Shown in pieces: positions 22,731-32,747 of a DNA stretch of 64,000 bases (positions are counted from its first letter, which is position 1; each line of letters opens with the position of its first letter). The DNA comes from Corynebacterium uterequi (GTDB lineage: Bacteria > Actinomycetota > Actinomycetes > Mycobacteriales > Mycobacteriaceae), in the NCBI RefSeq assembly GCF_001021065.1, contig NZ_CP011546.1, forward strand, positions 620,001 to 684,000, given 5' to 3'. A model generated the notes under the pieces. The model worked only from the letters and a program-made list of their open reading frames with translations, did not search any database and had not been told where the DNA came from. The position numbers and the translations under genes are program-made.

Positions 22731-24845
22731 ATGACGAGCACTATTAGCCCCGAGCTGGCGCGCCGGGCGGCCGAAAAGGCCCAGGCCCCGGAGATGGTCA
22801 CCTGCACCATCGACGGCGTAGAAGTCACCGTCGCCAAGGGCACCCTCATCATCCGAGCTGCCGAGGAAGCGGGAATTTCCATCCCGCGCTTCTGCGACCA
22901 CACCGGCCTCAAGCCGGCCGGCGCGTGCCGGCAGTGCCTGGTGGAGATCCCGGACATGGGCAACGGTCGGGCCATGCCCAAGCCGCAGGCGTCGTGTTCC
23001 ATGACGGTCATGCCGGGCATGGTGGTCAACACCCAGCACACTTCCGAGAAGGCGGAGCGCTCCCAGCGCGGCGTCATGGAGCTGCTGCTCATCAACCACC
23101 CGCTCGACTGCCCGGTCTGTGACAAAGGCGGCGAGTGCCCGCTGCAGAACCAGGCGATGGAGGTCGGCGGCGGCGCGTCGCGCTACGACTTCGCCAAGCG
23201 CGAGTTCCCCAAGCCCATTGCGTTGGTGTCGAACGTCCTGCTGGACCGGGAGCGGTGCATCTCGTGCACCCGCTGCACCCGTTTCCAGGCTGAGATCGCC
23301 GGTGACCGGTGCATCGTCATGGCCGAACGCGGAGCGCGGCAGCAAGTCTCGGCCGAGAACACCTCCGACGCCGGTTCGTACTTCATGGGAAACACGGTGC
23401 AGATCTGCCCCGTGGGCGCGCTGACCAGCGCCGACTACCGCTTCCAGGCGCGTCCCTTCGACCTGGTGTCCACGGAGACCTCGTGTGAGCACTGCGCGTC
23501 GGCGTGCCCGCTGCGCGTCGACCACCGCCACGGCACCATCACCCGTCGCCTGGCCGGTGAGCCCGCCCCGGCGCCCGGCGCCTTCATCTGCGATCGGGGT
23601 CGCTACGGCTACAAGTACCTCAACGAGCAGCGCGTCACCACGCCGCTGGTCCGCACCGACGACGGTGAATTGGTCGCCGCGTCGTGGACCGAGGCCCTCG
23701 CCGCGGCGGCGGCCGGGCTCAGTGGTCGCCGGGTGGGGGTCATCGGCGCCGAGTCCACCACGGTCGAGAACTCGGCTGCCTTCGTCGCCTTCGCCGAACA
23801 GATCGGCGCCGGCTTCGACTACCGCCACGACCGCATCGCCACGCGCGAGCACGCGGACTTCGTCGCCTCCCTTGGAACCCCGCTGACCCTGGATGAGATC
23901 CTCGCCGCCGACCAGGTTGTCCTGGTTGGCCTCGACCCGGAGGACGAGGCCCCTGGCTTCTTCCTCCGGCTGCGGCACTCGGGCATCCCGGTTGTGGCCG
24001 TCACCAGCCACCTGTCCATCGGCACGAAGAAGCTCAACGCCAGCCTCGTCCCGGCCGCACCGGGACAGGAGGCCGCCGCCCTCGATGAGGTGGATATCAC
24101 CGAGGCGACCGTGATCGTCGTCGGCGATCGCGCCGCCGAAACGCCGGGCCTGCTCACCGCGATCCGCGACCTGGTCGCTGCGCGCGGCTGCTCGCTGGCG
24201 TGGGTCCCGGCCACGGTCGGGGCGATGGGCTACCGTGGCGCCGCGCTTGCCGGCACCCGTTCGCTGCTCGCCGATGCGGAAGCGCTCGTCCTGGGTTACG
24301 TCGACGATCGTCGCTACGCGCAGTCAATCGGCGGCGGGGAGCAGTTCATCGTTCAGCTCACGCCGACGATGACCCCCGCCAGCGACGCCGCGGACGTCAT
24401 CCTGCCCGTCGCCTCCGTCGCGGAAAACGACGGGCATTTCGTGGACTGGTTCGGCTCCGCCAAGCCGGTGAACAAGGTCAACGAGGACCGCACCATCATC
24501 TCCGAGGCACGCGTGCTCGCTCACCTCGGTCGCCAGGTGACCCCCGGCACCCGGCCCGCGTCCGAGGCTTCGGCCGACGCCGCAGATGCCCGCTACTACG
24601 AACCGCTGAGCGTCGAAGGACTGATCGTCGATAGCTGGCGGGAGCTCATGAGCCCCTCCGAAGCGCTGAAATTCACCCAGTACGTCGGCTCCGACGCCCG
24701 TCGCGGCGTCGCGAAGGTGGCGCCGGATGACCTGCGCCGCTTCCCGGAGGGCACCGTCACGCTGGCCGGGTGCACCTATCCGGTCATCGCCGAAGAAACC
24801 ATGGCCCCCGGAGTGATCTGGGTGCCTCGTGGGGAAGGACGATAA
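22731..24845 (+). CDS. nuoG: NADH-quinone oxidoreductase subunit G
   Basis: A 704-aa 75-kDa-type subunit carrying several Fe-S clusters. It has an N-terminal 2Fe-2S ferredoxin domain (CDHTGL, CRQC), the His-Cys 4Fe-4S motif HPLDCPVCDKGGECPLQ, and the pair CISCTRC with CPVGAL. CEHCASAC with a Cys 28 residues on reproduces the CxxCxxxCx27C motif of the extra N7 cluster found in only some bacteria. A shortened molybdopterin-oxidoreductase-like domain follows. The protein looks shorter than the roughly 800-residue mycobacterial homologues, mostly in the C-terminal half. ATG follows GGAGGAG. Confidence 0.95.
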   Translation: MTSTISPELARRAAEKAQAPEMVTCTIDGVEVTVAKGTLIIRAAEEAGISIPRFCDHTGLKPAGACRQCLVEIPDMGNGRAMPKPQASCSMTVMPGMVVNTQHTSEKAERSQRGVMELLLINHPLDCPVCDKGGECPLQNQAMEVGGGASRYDFAKREFPKPIALVSNVLLDRERCISCTRCTRFQAEIAGDRCIVMAERGARQQVSAENTSDAGSYFMGNTVQICPVGALTSADYRFQARPFDLVSTETSCEHCASACPLRVDHRHGTITRRLAGEPAPAPGAFICDRGRYGYKYLNEQRVTTPLVRTDDGELVAASWTEALAAAAAGLSGRRVGVIGAESTTVENSAAFVAFAEQIGAGFDYRHDRIATREHADFVASLGTPLTLDEILAADQVVLVGLDPEDEAPGFFLRLRHSGIPVVAVTSHLSIGTKKLNASLVPAAPGQEAAALDEVDITEATVIVVGDRAAETPGLLTAIRDLVAARGCSLAWVPATVGAMGYRGAALAGTRSLLADAEALVLGYVDDRRYAQSIGGGEQFIVQLTPTMTPASDAADVILPVASVAENDGHFVDWFGSAKPVNKVNEDRTIISEARVLAHLGRQVTPGTRPASEASADAADARYYEPLSVEGLIVDSWRELMSPSEALKFTQYVGSDARRGVAKVAPDDLRRFPEGTVTLAGCTYPVIAEETMAPGVIWVPRGEGR

Positions 24846-24849
24846 GGCC

Positions 24850-26148
24850 ATGAACGAACACGTCGCTGACGCCGCGATCGGGATGTGGCAGGACCCCTGG
24901 TGGATCCTGCTCATCAAGACGATCGTCGTCTTCGCACTGCCGCTGATGTTCGCCATCGTCACCGTCTGGTACGAGCGTCGAGCGCTCGCCTTCATGCAGT
25001 CCCGCCTGGGGCCGAACATGGCCGGCCCGCTCGGACTGCTCCAGCCGGTGTCTGACGGTGTGAAGACCATTTTCAAGGAAGACTTCATGCCGGCGGGGGT
25101 GGACAAGATGGTGTTCACCTTGGCGCCCTTCATCACCGGCGTGGCCGCCTTCACCACCTGGTCGATTATGCCGCTGGGCGGCACGGTGACCATCGCCGGC
25201 CACGAGACCCCGATCCAGCTCGGTGACCTGCCGGTGGGCGCGCTGTTCGCCCTCGCCGTCGCCGGGGTGGGCACCTACGGCATCGTGCTGGCCGGCTGGG
25301 CGTCGACCTCCCGTTACTCCCTGCTCGGTGGCCTGCGCGCCGCCGCGCAGATGATCTCCTACGAGATCTCGATGGGGCTGGCGGTGGTCACCGTCGTCCT
25401 CGTCGCCCACACCATGTCCATGCAGCACATCGTGCTCTCCCAAGGACGCACCCTGACGCTGTTCGGGTTCGAGACCTCCCTGCCCGCCTGGAACGCCCTC
25501 ATGCTGGCGCCGGCCTTCTTCGTCTTCTGTGTGACGATGCTCGCCGAAGCCAACCGCGCCCCCTTCGACATGCCGGAGTGCGAGTCCGAGCTGGTCGGTG
25601 GCTACGGAACGGACTACTCCGGTTTCCGCTTCGCCATGTTCTACCTCGGTGAATACATCAACATGGGCACCCTGTCGGCGCTGTGCACCACCTTCTTCCT
25701 TGGTGGCTTCGGCGCCCCCTGGCCGCTTAATGGCACCTTCCTCGACGAAGGCGCGTGGGGCTTCGTTTGGTTCCTGCTCAAGGTCCTGGTCATGCTCTTC
25801 TTCTTCATCTGGGTGCGCGGCACCGTCCCGCGTTACCGTTACGACCAGCTCATGGACGTCGGCTGGAAGACGGCGCTGCCGCTGGCGCTGGGCTTCCTCA
25901 TGGTCGTCGGCATCTACCTCAAGGCCCGCGCCCTGGCGCCGGAGGGTTCCTTCCTGCGCGACGACGCCTGCCACCTGCTGATTATCGCGGCCTACCTAGC
26001 CTTCGGCTACGCCTACTTGGCGATCCAGCGCCGGCGCGTCGAAGCGAAGCTCACCCCGTCGTTCACCATGGCCGATGCGGCCACGCTTGATCCCGCGACC
26101 TTCCCGCTTCCGCGGCTTGCGGCGGCGACCAGAAAGGATCTCTCATGA
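24850..26148 (+). CDS. nuoH: NADH-quinone oxidoreductase subunit H
   Basis: A 432-aa polytopic subunit (ND1 type) that closes the quinone chamber. Landmarks are the [15 protein letters not shown] loop and the acidic [20 protein letters not shown] loop. A C-terminal cytoplasmic tail of about 45 residues is typical of actinobacteria. A GTG start at 24829 overlapping nuoG is possible, but ATG 24850 (MNEHVADAA) fits the family N-terminus better. It overlaps nuoI by 4 nt. Confidence 0.95.
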   Translation: MNEHVADAAIGMWQDPWWILLIKTIVVFALPLMFAIVTVWYERRALAFMQSRLGPNMAGPLGLLQPVSDGVKTIFKEDFMPAGVDKMVFTLAPFITGVAAFTTWSIMPLGGTVTIAGHETPIQLGDLPVGALFALAVAGVGTYGIVLAGWASTSRYSLLGGLRAAAQMISYEISMGLAVVTVVLVAHTMSMQHIVLSQGRTLTLFGFETSLPAWNALMLAPAFFVFCVTMLAEANRAPFDMPECESELVGGYGTDYSGFRFAMFYLGEYINMGTLSALCTTFFLGGFGAPWPLNGTFLDEGAWGFVWFLLKVLVMLFFFIWVRGTVPRYRYDQLMDVGWKTALPLALGFLMVVGIYLKARALAPEGSFLRDDACHLLIIAAYLAFGYAYLAIQRRRVEAKLTPSFTMADAATLDPATFPLPRLAAATRKDLS

Positions 26149-26669
26149 GTTTGTTCTCCCGCTGGCGGGGAATGGCCGTCACCTTCGGGGCGATGTTCCG
26201 CCCCAAGGAGACGGTGCGCTACCCCAAGGTAGAAAAGACTGATGCCAGCCCGAAGTATCACGGTCGCCACCAGCTCAACCGCTGGGACGACGGCCTGGAA
26301 AAGTGCGTCGGCTGCGAGCTGTGTGCGTGGGCGTGCCCCGCGGACGCCATCCGCGTCGAGGCCGCAGACAATACCGAGGAGGCCCGCTACTCGCCGGGCG
26401 AACGCTACGGCAAGGTGTACGAGATCAACTACCTGCGCTGCATCTTCTGCGGCATGTGCATCGAGGCCTGCCCGACGAGGGCGCTGACGATGACCAACGA
26501 GGTGGAGCTCGCCGACGTCAGCCGAGAGTCCATGATCTACACCAAGGACCGGCTGCTGGCCCCGCTCACCGAGTCGATGGAGGCACCGCCGCACCCGCGC
26601 CGCCTGGGCGACAGCGAGCAGGCCTACTTCCTGGGCCTTCCCGTCGTGCCGAGTAAGGAGCAGAACTGA
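26145..26669 (+). CDS. nuoI: NADH-quinone oxidoreductase subunit I
   Basis: A 174-aa ferredoxin-like subunit with two [4Fe-4S] clusters (N6a/N6b): [12 protein letters not shown] and [12 protein letters not shown]. An amphipathic N-terminus anchors it to the membrane. It carries electrons from NuoG towards NuoB. GAAAGGA precedes the ATG, which lies within the nuoH end, and the stop overlaps the nuoJ start (TGATG). Confidence 0.96.
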   Translation: MSLFSRWRGMAVTFGAMFRPKETVRYPKVEKTDASPKYHGRHQLNRWDDGLEKCVGCELCAWACPADAIRVEAADNTEEARYSPGERYGKVYEINYLRCIFCGMCIEACPTRALTMTNEVELADVSRESMIYTKDRLLAPLTESMEAPPHPRRLGDSEQAYFLGLPVVPSKEQN

Positions 26670-27487
26670 TGGCTGTCATTGCTACCGTCGCGGCGTGGGC
26701 ACTGGCCGCGATTATCGTGGCGCTCGCCGCGGGACTCATCCTGTGCCGGGAGCTGCTGCACTCCGCGCTGTGCATGCTGGGCGTCATGATCGGCCTGGCC
26801 GTGTTCTACGCCGTGCTCGCCGCGCCCTTCGTCTTCGCGGTACAGATCGTCGTGTATGCCGGCGCGATCATGGTGATGATTCTGTTCATCGTCATGATGG
26901 TCGGCGCCCGCGGGCAGGCCGCAGATGGCGAACCGATTAAGAACCAGCGCGTCGAGGCCGCAATCCTCGCCGCGGTTATCGCCGCGGTGCTCGCCGGCGG
27001 CATCGTCCTGGCGACCAAGGACCACGGGCAGCCGGAGGGGCTCGACGCCGTCGTCGACGCCGCCGGCGGCAACATCCAGGCCGTCGGCATGGAACTGTTC
27101 ACCAAGTACTTCCTCGCCTTCGAGGTGCTCTCTGCACTCCTCATCGTGGCGGCGGTTGGCGCCATGGTGGTCATCTTCCGGGTGCGCCGCCCTGCGCGGC
27201 CCACGCAACGCGAGCTGTCCAAGGCGCGCTTCGCCCGCTGGGCGCAGGACGGCACCAACGTCGGCGCCAAGGCCGGCGCCGGCGTGTACGCCACGTCGAA
27301 CTCCATGGATGTGCCGGCGCTGCTGCCGGACGGCACGGCCTTTGCCGGCTCCGTCGCTGAAGACCTCGTGGCCCGCGGCGAAACCGAGTCCCCGGCCGTG
27401 CACCGGGCGCCGACAGAGGCGAACTACGCGGCCCTCGGCCGCAGCGCCGGCGCCACCGACGCCGACGCGAAGGAAAAGGAGCGTTAA
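26669..27487 (+). CDS. nuoJ: NADH-quinone oxidoreductase subunit J
   Basis: A 272-aa membrane subunit (ND6 type) with five helices in the first 175 residues. The conserved helix-3 element VQIVVYAGAIMVMILFIVMM contains the pi-bulge region. The C-terminal about 95 residues form an Ala/Arg-rich soluble tail, as in other actinobacterial NuoJ. It abuts nuoK without a gap. Confidence 0.94.
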   Translation: MAVIATVAAWALAAIIVALAAGLILCRELLHSALCMLGVMIGLAVFYAVLAAPFVFAVQIVVYAGAIMVMILFIVMMVGARGQAADGEPIKNQRVEAAILAAVIAAVLAGGIVLATKDHGQPEGLDAVVDAAGGNIQAVGMELFTKYFLAFEVLSALLIVAAVGAMVVIFRVRRPARPTQRELSKARFARWAQDGTNVGAKAGAGVYATSNSMDVPALLPDGTAFAGSVAEDLVARGETESPAVHRAPTEANYAALGRSAGATDADAKEKER

Positions 27488-27787
27488 ATGTCCACCACGT
27501 TTTTCCTCGGATTGTCCGCGATTCTGTTCACCCTCGGCGCCTTCTGCTTCCTCGTTCGCCGAAACAGCCTCGTCGTGCTCATGGGCGTGGAGCTCATGCT
27601 CAACGCCGCCAACCTGGGCTTTTTGGCAGTGGCCCGCCAGTACGGCTCCATCGAGGGCCAGATCGCGGTGCTCTTCGTTATCGTCATCGCCGCCGCCGAG
27701 GTGGTCGTCGGCCTGGCGATTATCGTATCCATCTTCCGTGCGCAGGGCGTGGTCCTCGTCGATGACCAACACGCGCTGAAGGGATAG
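27488..27787 (+). CDS. nuoK: NADH-quinone oxidoreductase subunit K
   Basis: A 99-aa, three-helix subunit (ND4L type). The two membrane glutamates used in proton transfer are present: GVELMLNAANL and AAAEVVVGLAI. The length matches the family exactly. It is followed 14 nt later by nuoL. Confidence 0.96.
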   Translation: MSTTFFLGLSAILFTLGAFCFLVRRNSLVVLMGVELMLNAANLGFLAVARQYGSIEGQIAVLFVIVIAAAEVVVGLAIIVSIFRAQGVVLVDDQHALKG

Positions 27788-27801
27788 GTGCTTAAAAACT
27801 C

Positions 27802-29679
27802 ATGTCACACACTGTCCTTACCACGCTCGTCATCGCGTTGCCGCTGGCTGGGGCGTTGATCCTCCTCGTAGGCGGCAAGGCCACCAACGCCTTCGGCCAC
27901 CTGGTGGGCACCGCCGCCTCCCTCGGTTCCTTCGGCGCCGGCCTGGCCCTGCTCGTGGCCCTGCTGGGCATTGACGACCCGGCCGATCGGGTCATCTTTG
28001 CTCCGCTGTACAACTGGATGACCATCCCCGGTCTCGACACGCTCGCCGAGCTCCGGGTGGATCCGTTGTCCATCTGCTTCGTCTTGCTCATCACCGGCGT
28101 CGGCAGCCTCATCCACATTTACTCGATCGGCTACATGGCGCACGACGCCAACCGGCGAAAGTTCTTCGCCTACCTCAATCTCTTCTTGGCCTCGATGCTC
28201 ACCCTGGTGCTCGGCTCGTCCTTCCTCATCCTCTTCGTGGGCTGGGAAGGCGTGGGCTTGTGCTCCTATCTCCTCATCGGTTTCTGGGCCCACCGTGACT
28301 CGGCGGCCAAGGCCGGCAACAAGGCCTTCATCATGAACCGCGTCGGTGACGTGGGCATGGTCCTCGCCATCGCCTCCATGTTTGCCGCCTTCGGCAGCAC
28401 GGACTTCGACGCGGTCACCGAGGGCATCGCCCAGTCCGACGCGACCCTGGCCACCCTCATCGGTCTGCTGCTGCTCATGGGCGCGTGCGCGAAGTCGGCG
28501 CAGGTTCCGTTCCAGGCATGGCTGCTCGACGCCATGGAAGGCCCGACCCCGGTGTCGGCGCTCATCCACGCCGCGACCATGGTCACCGCCGGTGTGTACC
28601 TCATCGTCCGCGCCGGCGCCGTCTACGAGGCCAGTGACGTCGCCTCCACCGCGGTGGTCATCATCGGCACGATCACGCTCCTGGCCGGCGCGTGGATCGG
28701 CTGCGCCAAGGACGACATCAAGAAGGTGCTGGCCGGTTCCACGATGAGCCAGATCGGCTACATGGTGCTCGCTGCGGGCATCGGCCCCGTCGCCTACCCG
28801 CTGGCGATCTTCCACCTCATCACCCACGGCTTCTTCAAGGCCAACATGTTCCTCGGCGCAGGTTCGGTAATGCACGCCACCGGCGACGACGTCAATATGC
28901 GTCACTTCGGTGCGCTGCGCACGGCGATGCCCTGGACGTTCGCCACCTTCGCCGCTGGCTACCTCGCCATCATCGGCGTGCCCGGCTTCGCCGGCTTCTT
29001 CTCCAAGGACGCCATCATCGAAGCCGCCTTCGAGCACTCGCTGCTTACCGGCGCGGCCGCGCTCATCGGCGCGGCGATCACCGCGTTCTACATGACTCGA
29101 CTCATGATGATGACCTTCACCGGCGCGAAGCGTTGGCAGCCGGGCGTTCACCCGCACGAGTCCCCGGCCACCATGGTCATCCCGCTCGTGATCCTGGGTG
29201 CGGCCTCCGTCGTCGGCGGCGCCGCGATGGTGCCCTTCATCACCCAGTGGCTCAACCCGGCCGTGGGGGGAGAGGCGCACCCGCTGCACTTCGTCCACAT
29301 CACCCCGGTGGCCTTGGCCACCCTGGCGGCAGTCGCCCTGGGAGTGGGTGCTGGCTGGTACTTCTTCCGTGGTGATATCGCCGAGCAGCGGCCGGAGCCT
29401 GAGAGCCTGCTCGGACGCATCGGGGACAACAATCTGTATGCGGACGCCATCAATCACGCGGGCGTCGTCGTGCCGACGCAGGCCGCGGCAACCGCTGTGT
29501 CGGTGGTGGATGACGCCGCCTTCGCGGACGGAGTGCGCGGTGTGGCCGACGGTTTCGCCGGCACCGCGCGTCGCTTCGCCCTTGCCCACAACGGCCTTAT
29601 TCGCTCCTACGGCTCGACGCTGACCTTCGGCGTTGCGGCCCTCGGCGTGATAGCCCTCATCCTCGCGACGGTGGCCTAG
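27802..29679 (+). CDS. nuoL: NADH-quinone oxidoreductase subunit L
   Basis: A 625-aa antiporter-like subunit at the tip of the membrane arm. The family core includes FLILFVGWEGVGLCSYLLIGFW, with the essential membrane Glu, and LLDAMEGPTPVSALIHAATMV with the conserved His. DDIKKVLAGSTMSQIGYM supplies the channel lysine. The C-terminal lateral helix region follows. Length is normal. Confidence 0.96.
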   Translation: MSHTVLTTLVIALPLAGALILLVGGKATNAFGHLVGTAASLGSFGAGLALLVALLGIDDPADRVIFAPLYNWMTIPGLDTLAELRVDPLSICFVLLITGVGSLIHIYSIGYMAHDANRRKFFAYLNLFLASMLTLVLGSSFLILFVGWEGVGLCSYLLIGFWAHRDSAAKAGNKAFIMNRVGDVGMVLAIASMFAAFGSTDFDAVTEGIAQSDATLATLIGLLLLMGACAKSAQVPFQAWLLDAMEGPTPVSALIHAATMVTAGVYLIVRAGAVYEASDVASTAVVIIGTITLLAGAWIGCAKDDIKKVLAGSTMSQIGYMVLAAGIGPVAYPLAIFHLITHGFFKANMFLGAGSVMHATGDDVNMRHFGALRTAMPWTFATFAAGYLAIIGVPGFAGFFSKDAIIEAAFEHSLLTGAAALIGAAITAFYMTRLMMMTFTGAKRWQPGVHPHESPATMVIPLVILGAASVVGGAAMVPFITQWLNPAVGGEAHPLHFVHITPVALATLAAVALGVGAGWYFFRGDIAEQRPEPESLLGRIGDNNLYADAINHAGVVVPTQAAATAVSVVDDAAFADGVRGVADGFAGTARRFALAHNGLIRSYGSTLTFGVAALGVIALILATVA

Positions 29680-29687
29680 GAGACACT

Positions 29688-31190
29688 ATGCTGACACTTC
29701 CTTCGTTTATCCTCACGGTGGCCGTCGTTACCCCGCTGCTCGGCGCGTTGGCCATCGGGGTGTTGTCACCCACGGGGCGCAGCGCCCGCACCGCCGGCAT
29801 CGTGGTGAGCCTGGTGCCGCTGGCCATCGCGGTGGCGTGCGCGGTCGCCCTGAGCCAAAGCTCGGCGGCGGCGTCGGTGGGCGACTTCCATTTCGTTGAC
29901 GACCTGCCGTGGATCCCGGCGCTCGGCGCCCGCTATGCGCTCGGCCTGGACGGCATCGGGTTGTCGATGGTGCTGCTCACCGCGGTGCTCACCCCGATCG
30001 TTCTCTGCTACTCCGGGGTGACGGACTACCGCTCGGACCAATACTCCGAGTCGACGTTCGTCGCCCTCATCCTCGGCGTGGAGTCCATGAGCCTGCTCGT
30101 GTTCTCCGCGACGGACCTGCTGTTGTTCTACCTCGCTTTCGAAGCCACCCTCATCCCGATGTTCTTCCTCATCGGCGGCTTCGGCGGGCGTCGTCGCCTC
30201 TACGCGGCGTTGCAATTCCTGCTGTACTCGCTGGCTAGCGGCCTGATTATGCTGGCCGCGATCATTGGCGTGTTCGTCGTGGCCGGCAGCTTCACCTACG
30301 CTGATCTCCTCGCCGCGGATATTCCCGCCGAGACCCAGATGTGGCTGTTCACCGGCTTCATGGTGGCGTTCATCACCAAGGCGCCGATGGTGCCGTTGCA
30401 CACCTGGCTGCCGGAGGCGGCGGCCAACACCACTCCGGGCGGCGCGACGATGATGGTGGCCGTCATGGACAAGATCGGCACCTTCGGCATGATCCGTTTC
30501 GCGGTGCTGCTCTTCCCGGCCGCGGCGGTGAAGGCGGCGCCGGTCATGATCGGGCTGGCGGTCCTCAGCGTCATCTGGGGCGCGCTGGCCGCCTGCGCCC
30601 AGACGAACCTCGTCAAGCTGGTGGCGTACACCTCGGTGAGCCACTTCGGCTTCATCGTCATGGGCATCTTCGCCTTCACGGACACCACCATGACGTCTGC
30701 CGCGCTCTACATGGTCAACCACGGCATCTCCACCGCGGCGCTGTTCATGGTGGTCGGCTACCTCGTGCGTCGCGCCGGTACCTCCGACATTGACGCTTTC
30801 GGCGGCGTCCAGCAGGTCGCCCCGCTGCTCGCCGGCTACCTGCTCATCGCCGGCCTGTCGGCGCTATCGCTGCCCGGCCTGGCGACGTTCGTGTCCGAAT
30901 TCGGCGTCATCGTCGGCACCTGGCCGGTCAACCCGTGGGCGGCGGGCATCTCCGCTATCGCTATGGTCCTGGCCGCGGTCTACATCATGCGCATGGTCAA
31001 GACGGTCGTTTCCGGCCCGGCGACCCCGACCACGGCAGCGTTGCCCGAGCTTAGCTCCGCGGAGCGGGTTATCGTGGCGCCGCTGATCGTGCTGCTCATC
31101 GTGTTCGGCTTCTACCCGAGCCCGATCGTGAACCTGCTAGACGACGACGCCGTCGCCGTTGTCTCCACCGTCCTCGCAGGAGGTAAGTAA
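29688..31190 (+). CDS. nuoM: NADH-quinone oxidoreductase subunit M
   Basis: A 500-aa antiporter-like subunit (ND4 type). The conserved Glu lies in YLAFEATLIPMFFLIG, and the segment PLHTWLPEAAANTTPGGA is the classic ND4 signature. NLVKLVAYTSVSHFGF carries the channel lysine. Its stop overlaps the nuoN ATG by one base. Confidence 0.96.
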   Translation: MLTLPSFILTVAVVTPLLGALAIGVLSPTGRSARTAGIVVSLVPLAIAVACAVALSQSSAAASVGDFHFVDDLPWIPALGARYALGLDGIGLSMVLLTAVLTPIVLCYSGVTDYRSDQYSESTFVALILGVESMSLLVFSATDLLLFYLAFEATLIPMFFLIGGFGGRRRLYAALQFLLYSLASGLIMLAAIIGVFVVAGSFTYADLLAADIPAETQMWLFTGFMVAFITKAPMVPLHTWLPEAAANTTPGGATMMVAVMDKIGTFGMIRFAVLLFPAAAVKAAPVMIGLAVLSVIWGALAACAQTNLVKLVAYTSVSHFGFIVMGIFAFTDTTMTSAALYMVNHGISTAALFMVVGYLVRRAGTSDIDAFGGVQQVAPLLAGYLLIAGLSALSLPGLATFVSEFGVIVGTWPVNPWAAGISAIAMVLAAVYIMRMVKTVVSGPATPTTAALPELSSAERVIVAPLIVLLIVFGFYPSPIVNLLDDDAVAVVSTVLAGGK

Positions 31191-32599
31191 TGCTGTCCAG
31201 CCCGGCCATTGATTATCTAGCGTTGGCGCCGATACTTATCCTCGCCGCCGGCGCCTGCATCGGCGTGCTTGCTGCGGCGTTCAAACTGCCTCGCGGCGGC
31301 CATGTCGCCCTCGCCGTCGTGAGCATCGTGGCGGCGTTGGCGGCGATCATCCACAATGCCGGCTCCGGCCTCGAGGCCGCCCAGGGCCTGCTCACGCTCG
31401 ACGACGCCGGCTATGTCATGAGCGCCACGCTGCTGCTTTTCGGGCTGCTGGCGGTCATCCTCTACCGCCCGCGCGAGCCCGAAGTGTACCCACTGACCGT
31501 GTTCTCGCTGCTGGGCATGATGATCTTCATTCACTCCAGCAACCTGCTCATGCTCTTCGTGGCGCTGGAGGTCTTCTCCCTGCCGCTGTACATCATGTGC
31601 TGTCTGGACCGCTACCGGTTGAAGATTTCCCAAGAGGCGGCGCTGAAGTACTTCTTCCTCGGCTGCTTCGCGGCGGCGTTCATGCTCTACAGCATCGTGC
31701 TCATCTACGCCGAGACCGGCACCCTGGATTACACCTCTGCCTCCGGCATCGGTGCGATTTTTGTCCTCGTCGGGCTGGTGTTCAAGATGGGCGTGGTGCC
31801 CTTCCACGTGTGGGTTCCGGACGTCTACCAGGGCGCGCCGACGCCGGTGACCGCCTTCATGGCCATCGCCACAAAGCTGGCGGCCGTGGCGGCGACCGCC
31901 CGGTTCCTCACGCTCGTCGACGCTAAGTTCATCCTGCCGATCCTCCTGGCGCTGGCCATGCTGTCGATGTTCTACGGCGGTATCGTGGCCATCGCCCAGA
32001 ACGACGTCAAGCGCCTCATCGCGTACTCGTCCATCGGGCATGCCGGTTTCATCCTCACCGCGCTCATCGGCGCGGGTGCGGGACAGTTCACCATCGGCGG
32101 GTTCACCTTCTCTGCGGCTACCGCGGCCTGGGTGTATCTCTTGGCCTACGGTTTCGCCACTATCGGCGCCTTCGCGCTGGTTACCAGCGTGCGGGCCCCG
32201 CACGGTGCTGAGAATGACGGCGCCGAGGCCAACAGCTTCGCCGCCTGGTCCGGCCTGGGACGTACCAACCCGTGGCTGGCGGCGGCGATGACGGTGTTCT
32301 TCCTCTCCTTCGCCGGCATCCCGGCCACCGCCGGTTTCGTTGGCAAGCTGGTGGCGTTCAGCGTGCCGTGGCTGGTGGGCTTCCCGTGGCTCGTCGTGGT
32401 GGCACTCGTCGCCTCGGCGGTCGCTGCCTTCGCCTACTTCCGGTTCATTGCGCTGCTCTACTTCGGCACCCCCGGCGCCCGGAGCGTGGCGGTGCCCGCC
32501 CCGGCGGGGCTGCTCATCGCGGTGTGCGTGCTCGCCACCGTCGGCCTTGGTCTGTTCCCGGGGTCGCTCGCTTCGTTGATGGCGGCTACCGGCCTGTAG
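31190..32599 (+). CDS. nuoN: NADH-quinone oxidoreductase subunit N
   Basis: A 469-aa antiporter-like subunit (ND2 type) and last gene of the 14-gene operon. LFVALEVFSLPLYIM holds the membrane Glu; PFHVWVPDVYQGAPTPVTAF and NDVKRLIAYSSIGHAGF are the family signatures. The operon ends with a strong terminator 20 bp later. Confidence 0.96.
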   Translation: MLSSPAIDYLALAPILILAAGACIGVLAAAFKLPRGGHVALAVVSIVAALAAIIHNAGSGLEAAQGLLTLDDAGYVMSATLLLFGLLAVILYRPREPEVYPLTVFSLLGMMIFIHSSNLLMLFVALEVFSLPLYIMCCLDRYRLKISQEAALKYFFLGCFAAAFMLYSIVLIYAETGTLDYTSASGIGAIFVLVGLVFKMGVVPFHVWVPDVYQGAPTPVTAFMAIATKLAAVAATARFLTLVDAKFILPILLALAMLSMFYGGIVAIAQNDVKRLIAYSSIGHAGFILTALIGAGAGQFTIGGFTFSAATAAWVYLLAYGFATIGAFALVTSVRAPHGAENDGAEANSFAAWSGLGRTNPWLAAAMTVFFLSFAGIPATAGFVGKLVAFSVPWLVGFPWLVVVALVASAVAAFAYFRFIALLYFGTPGARSVAVPAPAGLLIAVCVLATVGLGLFPGSLASLMAATGL

Positions 32600-32619
32600 T
32601 CTCGCGTCGTCACGCCCTG

Positions 32620-32652
32620 AAAGGGGGCTGGGTGAGAACCCGGCCCCCTTTG
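32620..32652 (+). terminator. nuo operon terminator
   Basis: AAAGGGGGC (32620-32628) pairs with GCCCCCTTT (32643-32651). The internal GGGT/ACCC pairs extend the stem around a GAGA tetraloop. Confidence 0.85.
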
Positions 32653-32747
32653 GCTGTGTCCGGCCCACTGAAGGCGGCCGCATGTTAGGCTGAGCGAAGC
32701 ATAAGCTGTCGCTGGTGGCCGGCTGTCGGCAGCGGAAAGGACTCGAC

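Noticed and set aside
22068..24011. 647-codon frame on the reverse strand opposite nuoF/nuoG
   Set aside because: High-GC antisense shadow of well-identified nuo genes, with low-complexity Arg/Gly/Ala product. The same applies to the 594-codon frame opposite nuoL (27805-29589).
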